64,000 bases of DNA from positions 608 through 64,607 of the forward strand of contig DFLF01000003.1 in NCBI GenBank assembly GCA_002373675.1. Direction: 5' to 3'. The notes under the pieces were generated by a model. That model was not told where the DNA came from, did no database searches, and was given only the letters and a program-made list of their open reading frames with translations. A program made the position numbers and the translations under genes. This document shows positions 57,329-64,000 of this stretch, one piece after another. The first letter of the stretch is position 1, and each line of letters opens with the position of its first letter. The stretch is from Pseudobutyrivibrio sp. UBA3626 (GTDB lineage Bacteria > Bacillota > Clostridia > Lachnospirales > Lachnospiraceae).

Positions 57329-58899
57329 TGAGCAGAGAAAAAGATATAGGTGGAAAGAATCTTGGTAACTTCTATATGGCTGGCAAAAAAGTCAGAAAAC
57401 GTCGTGAGTGGCGTGGATTTAAAGATACCATGTATGATTATGGTTGCTGGCTTAAGATTCTTATGATTCTTGGTAAATTTATAGTTAAGCCTAGAAATAT
57501 CAAAGCTATGTTCCGTTATAGATGGATGGCTAACTACCTGGCAGTTCCAATGATGACGGATAGACATACTCAGGGATTAAGAGGTGAACATCTAAGGATT
57601 GCACGTACAGAATTTGATCTTATAACAGATGATGTTGCTAAGCTTCTTGATAAGGTATTTAAAGCAGATGCAAGAACCGGTAATAATAGAGAATATAATA
57701 AGAAAGTGCTTCTTGTAGATGAGAATGAGATGACAGCACCTATGATGGGATTTCCTGATCTTGAGGTATTAAGTAGAGAGACAATATCTACATATGTTCC
57801 AGTACTTCTTAATCAGCATTCAATGGAATACTATCTGGATCTTATTCAGGAATATGGTATGCCGGGTGATGTATGTCCCATGCCTGCTGTAGAAGCCGCA
57901 ATATCTATTGCAGATGATGCACCGAAACTTGGTAGAGCAGCTGTTCAATGTAATACTACTTGTGATGGTTCGCTTCTTAGTAATGGTGTAATTTCCAAGC
58001 GTCTTGAATTAGAAGAAGGAGTTCCTTGCTTCCAGATTGCTGCACCGCTTCGTCATAGAGAAGATGATGTACAGGAATATGCAGCACAAGAGATTAGAAA
58101 CTGCATTAAGTTCGTAGAAGAGAACACAGATGCTAAGTGGAATTGGAAGGAATACTTTGAATGTGCTAAGCGTGTTAATGAATCTACTCGTCATAGACAA
58201 GAGTGGCTTGATATGAATAAGACTGAATATCCACAGGTATTTGGTTCTAACCTGGCTCTTTATACTGAGACTAATTATATGGCAATCTGTGGTAGAGTGC
58301 CGGCCTTTGTAGAAGCAGACAGGAAGATAACCGCATTAGCAGAGAAAGCATATAGAGAGAAGAAGATGGCTTGTAAAGAGTATCGTCACAGAGCAATTGT
58401 CTGGGGCGTACAATCTCATTATTATTTCGACTTCCTAATCTGGTTACAGAATTGTTGGGGAATTATTCCTCTTACTGATATGTTATCTATGGTTAGTACA
58501 AGAGTGCTTGCAGAAGAAGATACTCCTGAGAATAGAGAAAAAGCTATATATGATATGGCATGGCTCCAGGAGAATATGATTATGCGTAATAGAACCCATG
58601 GTGGTTACAAGGTACTACTTGATGAGTTATGGGAATTCTGTGAAGAATTCAATGCTGATATGGTAATTTTGTGGGAACACATTACATGTAAGGCTTTAGA
58701 TGGTATGCATGGTCAGTTTGAGGAGAAGGCCAGAGAAAAAGGCATTAAGTTAATGTGGGTACAACATCAATTGTTTGATCCACGTATTGTATCTAGACAG
58801 GGCGTTAGAGATGATGTTAACAGATATATGAGAACTGTTCTCAGAGAAGAACCTGTTGACCCGACTCTAGAGAATTTGCCAGATGAGAATTCATATTAA
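57328..58899 (+). CDS. 2-hydroxyacyl-CoA dehydratase second subunit
   Basis: 523 aa, start overlapping the previous stop by one base with GGGAGGTG upstream. QCNTTCDGSLL (near residue 210) has the C-x3-C-DG pattern typical of the family, and GVPCFQIAAPL and VQHQLFDPR follow later. The last part, LWEHITCKALDGMHGQFEEK, holds another Cys. It is longer than the usual 430-480 aa subunit because of an N-terminal basic extension (about 1-60). It pairs with the 395-aa subunit and the activase 25 bp downstream to form a complete dehydratase unit. Confidence 0.87.
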   Translation: MSREKDIGGKNLGNFYMAGKKVRKRREWRGFKDTMYDYGCWLKILMILGKFIVKPRNIKAMFRYRWMANYLAVPMMTDRHTQGLRGEHLRIARTEFDLITDDVAKLLDKVFKADARTGNNREYNKKVLLVDENEMTAPMMGFPDLEVLSRETISTYVPVLLNQHSMEYYLDLIQEYGMPGDVCPMPAVEAAISIADDAPKLGRAAVQCNTTCDGSLLSNGVISKRLELEEGVPCFQIAAPLRHREDDVQEYAAQEIRNCIKFVEENTDAKWNWKEYFECAKRVNESTRHRQEWLDMNKTEYPQVFGSNLALYTETNYMAICGRVPAFVEADRKITALAEKAYREKKMACKEYRHRAIVWGVQSHYYFDFLIWLQNCWGIIPLTDMLSMVSTRVLAEEDTPENREKAIYDMAWLQENMIMRNRTHGGYKVLLDELWEFCEEFNADMVILWEHITCKALDGMHGQFEEKAREKGIKLMWVQHQLFDPRIVSRQGVRDDVNRYMRTVLREEPVDPTLENLPDENSY

Positions 58900-58924
58900 T
58901 AGTTAATAATAAGGAGATAAGACG

Positions 58925-59719
58925 ATGAAATATTATGGTGGTTGTGATTCGGGAAGTACATATACAAAATGTGTAATTATTGATGAAAATGGAAAGCTGG
59001 TTTCTGATGTGACATTAAAAAGCAGAATAAACTCTGTGCAAAGCTGTCAGGAGTCTCTTGATGAGGCAATTAAGAAGGTGCCTGATCTTAACAAGGCAGA
59101 AGACCTTGATTATCTTGTTGGAACAGGTTATGGCCGTAATAAGGTTCCTTTTGCAGATGAGAATATATCAGAGATAAGTTGCCATGCAATGGGGGTTCAT
59201 GTAGCTGATCCGAAGGTTAAGGCTATTATTGATATTGGTGGACAGGATGTTAAGGGAATAGCAGTTGATACTGATGGAACTGTTCTTAACTTCGCAATGA
59301 ATGATAAATGTTCTGCTGGTACAGGAAGATTCTTTGAAGCCATGGCAAGAGCTTTCGAGATGTCACTTAGTGATTTCTCTAAGTTGTCACTTAAAGCTAA
59401 GAACGTAATTCCTATTACAGCGCAATGTACAGTATTTGCTGAATCAGAAGTTATTTCTCTCGTGGGTGAAGGTAAGCCTATGGATGAAATTGCAGCAGGA
59501 ATCGAGTTGTCTGTTGCAAAGAGATGCTTCGTAATGGCTAAGAAGGCAGGAGCTGTTGATAGTATTACTTTAACAGGTGGATGTGCTAAGAACGATGGTC
59601 TTAAAGAGGCAATTGAGAAGGTTCTTAATCTTAAGGTAATTGACTTACCAATTGATCCACAGCTTATGGGGGCACTGGGAGCAGCTGAGTTTGCACGTCA
59701 AAAAGGAATGGCAAAGTAA
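58925..59719 (+). CDS. Acyl-CoA dehydratase activase (HgdC-type)
   Basis: 264 aa ASKHA ATPase that injects one electron into the dehydratase using ATP. GGCDSGSTYTKCVIID is the phosphate-1 loop; AIIDIGGQDVKGIAVD (about 100) is phosphate-2. NDKCSAGTGRFFEAMA (about 127) and ITAQCTVFAESEVISLV (about 160) carry the two Cys that hold the bridging 4Fe-4S cluster of the dimer. TLTGGCAKNDGL follows. AAGGAG lies upstream of the ATG. It completes the three-gene dehydratase unit. Confidence 0.94.
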   Translation: MKYYGGCDSGSTYTKCVIIDENGKLVSDVTLKSRINSVQSCQESLDEAIKKVPDLNKAEDLDYLVGTGYGRNKVPFADENISEISCHAMGVHVADPKVKAIIDIGGQDVKGIAVDTDGTVLNFAMNDKCSAGTGRFFEAMARAFEMSLSDFSKLSLKAKNVIPITAQCTVFAESEVISLVGEGKPMDEIAAGIELSVAKRCFVMAKKAGAVDSITLTGGCAKNDGLKEAIEKVLNLKVIDLPIDPQLMGALGAAEFARQKGMAK

Positions 59720-59720
59720 T

Positions 59721-59987
59721 ATGAAAGATAAAGAAAAGAAAATTCGTGATTTGATTGCTTGTAAGAAAAAACTAAATGAATATAAAGATGTAGTGACAAA
59801 GACGAAAGGAGACAAGACTATGAGTGGATGGATAATTGCATTAATTGTAATTCTGGCAGTTATTGTTGGATTATTCTTACTTACTTTCCTTGTATATATA
59901 TTTAACCTTGATATGAAAATGATGGCCGGGATGGAGAAGATTTTCCTTAAGCATTATGATAAGGTTGAGAGAGACGAACATTTATAG
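59721..59987 (+). CDS. Small single-helix membrane protein
   Basis: 88 aa from ATG 59721, just after the activase stop. A basic Lys-rich N-terminus (KDKEKKIRDLIACKKKLNEY) is followed by one membrane helix (about 38-60) and a short tail. A second in-frame ATG at 59820 has a much better ribosome site (AAAGGAG, nine bases upstream) and would give a 55-aa protein beginning MSGWIIALIVILAV. Either start, or both, may be used. Function unknown; it follows the dehydratase genes and precedes the TPR lipoprotein gene by 9 bp. Confidence 0.6.
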   Translation: MKDKEKKIRDLIACKKKLNEYKDVVTKTKGDKTMSGWIIALIVILAVIVGLFLLTFLVYIFNLDMKMMAGMEKIFLKHYDKVERDEHL

Positions 59988-59996
59988 GATACACAA

Positions 59997-60968
59997 ATGA
60001 GGAGACAGAAACCACTATACTTAACAGGACTTCTTGTTATTATGGTACTTAGTGTTGTAATGACAGGATGTACTACAAGTAGAGAGAAGCAGGAACAATA
60101 CAAAACCCAAGGGCTAGATGCCCTTAACAAAGGAAATTATAAAGAGGCAGTAGAACTATTTGATGAAGCTCTCAAGATGTCAGAAGGAACTGTGTCGGAT
60201 ACGGAGATAGACATTTGCTATTGTAAGGCAGCGGCGCAGTTTAATGCTAATGATAAAGAAGGAGCAATCAAGACATATACAGCATTAGTTGATTATGATT
60301 CGAAGAATCCATATCCTTATTTCCTGCGGGGAAGTGTATATCTCAAATCAGGGGAAAAGAATCCTGCATTTAATGACTATAAAGAAGCAATCAAAATTGA
60401 TGAAAAAAATTATGACTTATATATAGCAATATATGAGAACTTAAAGGCAATGAACTTCGAGAAAGAAGGAGAAGAGTTTCTAAACATTGCATTAGAAAAA
60501 AGTGGCGACTCTGCAGAGGACTGCTTGGCAAGGGGAAAGATTTACACCTTGATGAAGCAATATGATGCTGCCAGAACAGCATTTGAGAAGGCGGATGAAA
60601 AGGGGGCAGAAGATGCTAAGATTTACCTTGCTGATCTGTATCTTGAAGAAGGTAATGAATCAAAGTGCGATGAAATTCTTGAAGGAGTCAAGAAAGATGG
60701 CAACCCTAGCGCAATGGCATGTAACGCAATTGCGACAATGGAATTAAAGCGTAACAATCCTAATGAGGCTCTTATCTTTATTAATAAAGGACTTGAGAAA
60801 CTCATTACAAAGAACAAGAAAGAGCTTCTTAAGAACAGAATAGCAGCTACTGAGAAGTTAGGACAATTCAATGAAGCATATCAATATGCTGTTGAATATT
60901 TAGAGGAATATCCACAAGATGTTGATGTTGTACGGGAATTAGAGTTCTTGTCAAGTAGGATAATGTAA
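59997..60968 (+). CDS. TPR-repeat lipoprotein
   Basis: 323 aa. The signal peptide with lipobox VMTGC (Cys near residue 25) would anchor it on the outer membrane face. Eight or so tetratricopeptide repeats fill the rest, for example GLDALNKGNYKEAVELFDEA and PYFLRGSVYLKSGEKNPAFN. TPR lipoproteins bind other proteins, often in envelope assembly. It lies at the end of the dehydratase operon, followed by a terminator, but no functional link to it is visible. Confidence 0.88.
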   Translation: MRRQKPLYLTGLLVIMVLSVVMTGCTTSREKQEQYKTQGLDALNKGNYKEAVELFDEALKMSEGTVSDTEIDICYCKAAAQFNANDKEGAIKTYTALVDYDSKNPYPYFLRGSVYLKSGEKNPAFNDYKEAIKIDEKNYDLYIAIYENLKAMNFEKEGEEFLNIALEKSGDSAEDCLARGKIYTLMKQYDAARTAFEKADEKGAEDAKIYLADLYLEEGNESKCDEILEGVKKDGNPSAMACNAIATMELKRNNPNEALIFINKGLEKLITKNKKELLKNRIAATEKLGQFNEAYQYAVEYLEEYPQDVDVVRELEFLSSRIM

Positions 60969-61021
60969 CTTCGTTAAAATTGCCGAAATTAATTTGCGAA
61001 AATAGTATAAAATATCGTATT

Positions 61022-61056
61022 AAAGCCCATAATCCACGAGATTATGGGCTTTTTTA
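61022..61056 (+). terminator. Terminator after the TPR lipoprotein gene
   Basis: Perfect 13-bp stem AAAGCCCATAATC / GATTATGGGCTTT with loop CACGA, then TTTTAC. Confidence 0.93.
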
Positions 61057-61100
61057 CATTCATAAATTCCACCATATGTATGAAAAATGAAAAAAATAAA

Positions 61101-61116
61101 ACACTATATATTGTGT
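61101..61116. promoter_or_regulatory. NrdR box
   Basis: ACACTATATATTGTGT matches the 16-bp NrdR-box consensus (ACAC-W-ATATAT-W-GTGT) and sits nine bases upstream of the nrdD -35. NrdR is the ATP/dATP-sensing repressor of ribonucleotide reductase genes. A second box, usually one and a half or two turns away, was not clear. Confidence 0.85.
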
Positions 61117-61124
61117 TTTTGGTG

Positions 61125-61153
61125 TTGACTACGGAATTATTGAGTGATACAAT
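61125..61153 (+). promoter_or_regulatory. nrdD promoter
   Basis: TTGACT (61125-61130) and TACAAT (61148-61153) with 17-bp spacing, preceded by the NrdR box and 74 bases before the start codon. Confidence 0.8.
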
Positions 61154-61226
61154 ACTTTTATGTTCGGCGCTAAGAGGTGTAATAGCGTCATTTAGTATCA
61201 AAATATTAATTAATTAGAGGTGGAAA

Positions 61227-63593
61227 ATGTTTGAGGTAGTTAAGAGAGACGGTCAAGTAACAGAATTCAACTTAGGCAAAATCAATGACGCTATTGCTAA
61301 AGCGTTTGATGCAACAAAGAAGGCATATAATGATGACATCATTGGTCTTCTTTCACTTCGTGTATCTTCTGATTTTCAAGAGAAGATAAAAGATAACAAG
61401 GTAAGCGTAGAAGACATTCAGGATAGTGTAGAGAAGACACTAGAATCCACAGGTTATACTGATGTTGCTAAAGCTTATATTCTTTATCGTAGACAGCGCG
61501 AGAAAATGCGTAATATGAAGTCTACAATTCTTGACTATAAAGATGTAGTTAACAGTTATGTTAAGGTTGAAGACTGGAGAGTAAAAGAGAATTCAACAGT
61601 CACATATTCTGTTGGTGGTCTTATTCTTTCTAATTCAGGTGCGGTAACAGCTAATTATTGGCTTTCAGAGATTTATGATGATGAGATTGCAGAAGCTCAT
61701 AGAAATGCAGATATTCATATTCATGATCTTTCAATGTTAACAGGATATTGTGCAGGATGGTCTCTCAAGCAATTAATTACAGAAGGACTTGGAGGAATAT
61801 CAGGTAAGATTACTTCTGCACCTGCTTCTCACCTTTCAGTTCTTTGCAACCAGATGGTTAATTTCCTTGGAATAATGCAGAATGAATGGGCTGGTGCACA
61901 GGCATTTTCATCTTTTGATACATATTTAGCACCTTTCGTTAAGACAGACAATCTCTCATATAATGATGTTAAGAAATGTATAGAAGCATTTGTATATGGC
62001 GTTAATACACCATCTCGTTGGGGTACGCAGGCTCCATTTACTAACGTTACTCTTGATTGGACAGTTCCAAATGATCTTGCTGAACTTCCTGCAATCGTTG
62101 GTGGAGAAGAACAGGACTTCAAGTACAAAGATTGTAAGAAAGAGATGGATATGATTAACAAGGCATTCCTTGAAGTAATGATTGAGGGTGATGCTAATGG
62201 TAGAGGATTCCAATATCCAATTCCAACATATTCAATTACAAGAGATTTTGATTGGTCAGATACTGAGAATAATAGATTATTATTCGAGATGACTGCAAAG
62301 TATGGAACACCATACTTCTCTAACTATATTAACTCTGATATGGAGCCAAGTGATGTACGGTCTATGTGCTGTAGACTTAGACTTGACCTAAGAGAACTTC
62401 GTAAGAAGTCTGGCGGATTCTTCGGTTCAGGTGAGAGCACAGGTTCTGTAGGTGTTGTTACAATCAATATGCCTCGTATTGCATATCAAGCTAAGAATGA
62501 GAAGGATTTCTATGAGAGACTTGATAGATTAATGGATATTTCTGCAAGATCTCTTAAGATAAAGAGAGGAGTCATTTCAAGACTTCTTGACGAAGGATTA
62601 TATCCATATACTAAGAGATATCTCGGAACATTTAATAATCACTTCTCAACAATCGGACTTATTGGTATGAACGAAGTTGGTCTTAATGCTAATTGGTTAA
62701 GAAAAGACTTGACTCATAAAGAGACACAGAAATTCACACAAGATGTTCTTAATCATATGAGGGAGAGACTCTCGGATTATCAGGAGCAGTATGGTGATTT
62801 ATACAACTTAGAAGCTACACCTGCTGAATCTACAACATACAGATTAGCAAAGCATGATAGAGCACAATTCCCTGATATTATTACAGCTGGTTTTGAAGGA
62901 GATACACCTTTCTATACCAACAGTTCACATCTTCCAGTTGAATTTACATCAGATATTTTTGATGCTTTGGATATTCAAGATGATTTACAGACGTTATATA
63001 CATCAGGAACTGTATTCCATGCATTCTTAGGTGAGAAGATGGCAGATTGGAAGTCAGCTGCAAGTCTTATTAGAACAATTGCTGAGAATTATAGAATTCC
63101 TTATTATACATTATCTCCTACATATTCTATATGTAAGGAGCATGGATATCTGTCTGGAGAGACTGCTACATGTCCTCATTGTGGAGCACCAACTGAGGTT
63201 TATTCAAGAATTACAGGTTACTATAGACCAGTTCAGAACTGGAACGAAGGTAAGAGCCAGGAATACAAGAACCGTAAGTTATACGATATTGAACATTCGA
63301 TTTTGAAGAAGCCGGGCAAGAAGGTTTCAGAAGAGACACAGGAAGTATCAGTTGATAATACTTCTAAGGCAACAGTTAAGTATTTGTTCACAACTAAGAC
63401 TTGTCCTAATTGTGCATTAGCAAAAGAAATGCTTAGTGATGAAGATTATGTATTAATTGATGCTGAGGAAGAATCAGATATGACTAAGAAGTTCGGTATT
63501 ATGCAAGCTCCAACACTTGTTGTTGTTAATGGAGATAAATCCAAGAAATACGTTAACGCTTCTAATATACAGAAGTTTGTTGATTCGAAGTAA
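61227..63593 (+). CDS. nrdD: Anaerobic ribonucleoside-triphosphate reductase with fused redoxin domain
   Basis: Class III reductase making deoxynucleotides in anoxic cells with a glycyl radical. 788 aa. An ATP-cone (about 1-92, VVKRDGQVTEFNLGKINDAI) is followed by the ten-stranded barrel with CCRLRLDLRELRKKSGGFFG near 376. The Zn-type Cys cluster CPHCGAP lies just before the radical segment RITGYYRPVQNW, with Gly near 664. The C-terminal 75 residues form a glutaredoxin/NrdH-like domain with active site CPNC (726-729). This suggests a redoxin-reduced NrdD rather than the formate-using E. coli type. The activase gene nrdG is not next to it. The promoter is under an NrdR box. Confidence 0.95.
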   Translation: MFEVVKRDGQVTEFNLGKINDAIAKAFDATKKAYNDDIIGLLSLRVSSDFQEKIKDNKVSVEDIQDSVEKTLESTGYTDVAKAYILYRRQREKMRNMKSTILDYKDVVNSYVKVEDWRVKENSTVTYSVGGLILSNSGAVTANYWLSEIYDDEIAEAHRNADIHIHDLSMLTGYCAGWSLKQLITEGLGGISGKITSAPASHLSVLCNQMVNFLGIMQNEWAGAQAFSSFDTYLAPFVKTDNLSYNDVKKCIEAFVYGVNTPSRWGTQAPFTNVTLDWTVPNDLAELPAIVGGEEQDFKYKDCKKEMDMINKAFLEVMIEGDANGRGFQYPIPTYSITRDFDWSDTENNRLLFEMTAKYGTPYFSNYINSDMEPSDVRSMCCRLRLDLRELRKKSGGFFGSGESTGSVGVVTINMPRIAYQAKNEKDFYERLDRLMDISARSLKIKRGVISRLLDEGLYPYTKRYLGTFNNHFSTIGLIGMNEVGLNANWLRKDLTHKETQKFTQDVLNHMRERLSDYQEQYGDLYNLEATPAESTTYRLAKHDRAQFPDIITAGFEGDTPFYTNSSHLPVEFTSDIFDALDIQDDLQTLYTSGTVFHAFLGEKMADWKSAASLIRTIAENYRIPYYTLSPTYSICKEHGYLSGETATCPHCGAPTEVYSRITGYYRPVQNWNEGKSQEYKNRKLYDIEHSILKKPGKKVSEETQEVSVDNTSKATVKYLFTTKTCPNCALAKEMLSDEDYVLIDAEEESDMTKKFGIMQAPTLVVVNGDKSKKYVNASNIQKFVDSK

Positions 63594-63622
63594 AAAGTAA
63601 TAGACTAACTAAACGGTGCCAG

Positions 63623-63666
63623 GGCTGGGTGAGACTAATAATATTATTAGTTTCTATCCAGCCTTT
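63623..63666 (+). terminator. Terminator after nrdD
   Basis: A long stem with GGCTGGGT-GAGACTAATA on the left and TATTAGTTTC-ATCCAGCC on the right; only TTTG follows, so termination may be partial. Confidence 0.7.
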
Positions 63667-63692
63667 GCATTTGAAAGATAGAAAGGTATTAT

Positions 63693-64000
63693 ATGTCTTT
63701 TGCACATTTACATGTCCATACAGAATTCTCGCTTCTGGATGGCTCTAACAAGATAACAGAATATGTGTCGCGAGTTAAGGAACTTGGTATGAATAGTGCA
63801 GCTATTACAGATCATGGTGTTATGTATGGCGTTATTGATTTCTACAAAGCTGCAAAAAGTGCAGGAATAAAACCAATTCTTGGATGTGAAGTATATGTTG
63901 CACCAGGCTCTAGATTTGACAAATCCAAAGATGATAATGAGAGTAAATATTATCATCTTATACTTCTTGCTGAGAACAATGTGGGATACAGTAATCTTAT
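63693..64000 (+). CDS. dnaE: DNA polymerase III alpha subunit (5' end, partial)
   Basis: The frame opens at ATG 63693 (GAAAGG upstream) and runs off the window end. It encodes the PHP domain start MSFAHLHVHTEFSLLDGSNK with metal-binding His, then AAITDHGVMYGVIDFYKAAK and IKPILGCEVYVAPGSRF, the standard beginning of DnaE. Only about 102 residues are visible. PolC also has a PHP domain but later in the chain, so DnaE is the better call. Confidence 0.93.
   Translation, partial: MSFAHLHVHTEFSLLDGSNKITEYVSRVKELGMNSAAITDHGVMYGVIDFYKAAKSAGIKPILGCEVYVAPGSRFDKSKDDNESKYYHLILLAENNVGYSNL

Overview
The window is low-GC, Gram-positive-type chromosomal DNA. Strong AGGAGG-type ribosome sites, extended -10 promoters (TGn-TATAAT), class III ribonucleotide reductase, 2-hydroxyacyl-CoA dehydratase genes, a class B sortase, FtsEX followed by an S41 protease and RF2, and a CIRCE-controlled clpB together suggest an anaerobic clostridium, most likely a Lachnospiraceae member (Butyrivibrio/Lachnospira-like). 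The species cannot be fixed from the window alone.

Region by region. 1-2184: the end of a tRNA-Val, a tRNA-Leu, glucose-6-phosphate isomerase and a tRNA-Arg. 2164-12700: an accessory zone beginning at the 3' end of tRNA-Arg. The last 21 bp of the tRNA plus about 250 bp downstream recur almost perfectly 2656 bp later, and each copy ends exactly at the start codon of a different gene. The zone holds small orphan genes, a truncated PD-(D/E)XK transposase, a retropepsin-like protease pair, a run of membrane proteins and lipoproteins, a decayed paralogue, and a 627-aa protein with an Asn/Ala linker. 12898-19216: a DUF4190-type membrane protein, ileS and glycogen phosphorylase. 19505-24736: a 1743-aa exported repeat protein. 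24899-32481: nucleotide-sugar and exopolysaccharide functions (UDP-sugar pyrophosphorylase, polyprenyl-phosphate sugar transferase, glycosyltransferases, DUF2804 protein, aminotransferase). 32645-33523: sortase B. 33524-34056: a gene-free stretch with a cluster of DnaA boxes.

34057-42758 reads as one long co-directional run: CdaR-like regulator, ftsE, ftsX, S41 protease, prfB (with its programmed +1 frameshift), an Hpt protein, a FapA/DUF342 protein with a repeat domain, and a REC-HD-GYP regulator. This joins cell-envelope division functions to a phosphorelay/c-di-GMP-like output. clpB lies opposite with a CIRCE operator, divergent from rarA. 47132-52235 carries amino-acid genes (aminotransferase, proC, aspartate kinase), a glycosyltransferase and two small proteins, one resembling a free-standing FakA domain. 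52338-55974 holds a DUF1653 protein, an exported PI-PLC, a XRE regulator with a large dyad in front of it, a TM2 protein and a TVP38/TMEM64 protein. 56141-60968 is a 2-hydroxyacyl-CoA dehydratase operon (two subunits and activase) plus small membrane and TPR lipoprotein genes. 61227-63593 is nrdD with an NrdR box and a fused redoxin domain, and the window ends inside dnaE.

Most of the window is ordinary core genome. The parts most worth a second look are the tRNA-Arg repeat-bounded zone, the Asn/Ala-linker protein, the DnaA-box cluster, the Hpt/FapA-repeat/HD-GYP group, and the stand-alone FakA-like domain. No CRISPR array, rRNA, complete insertion sequence or integrase gene was seen.
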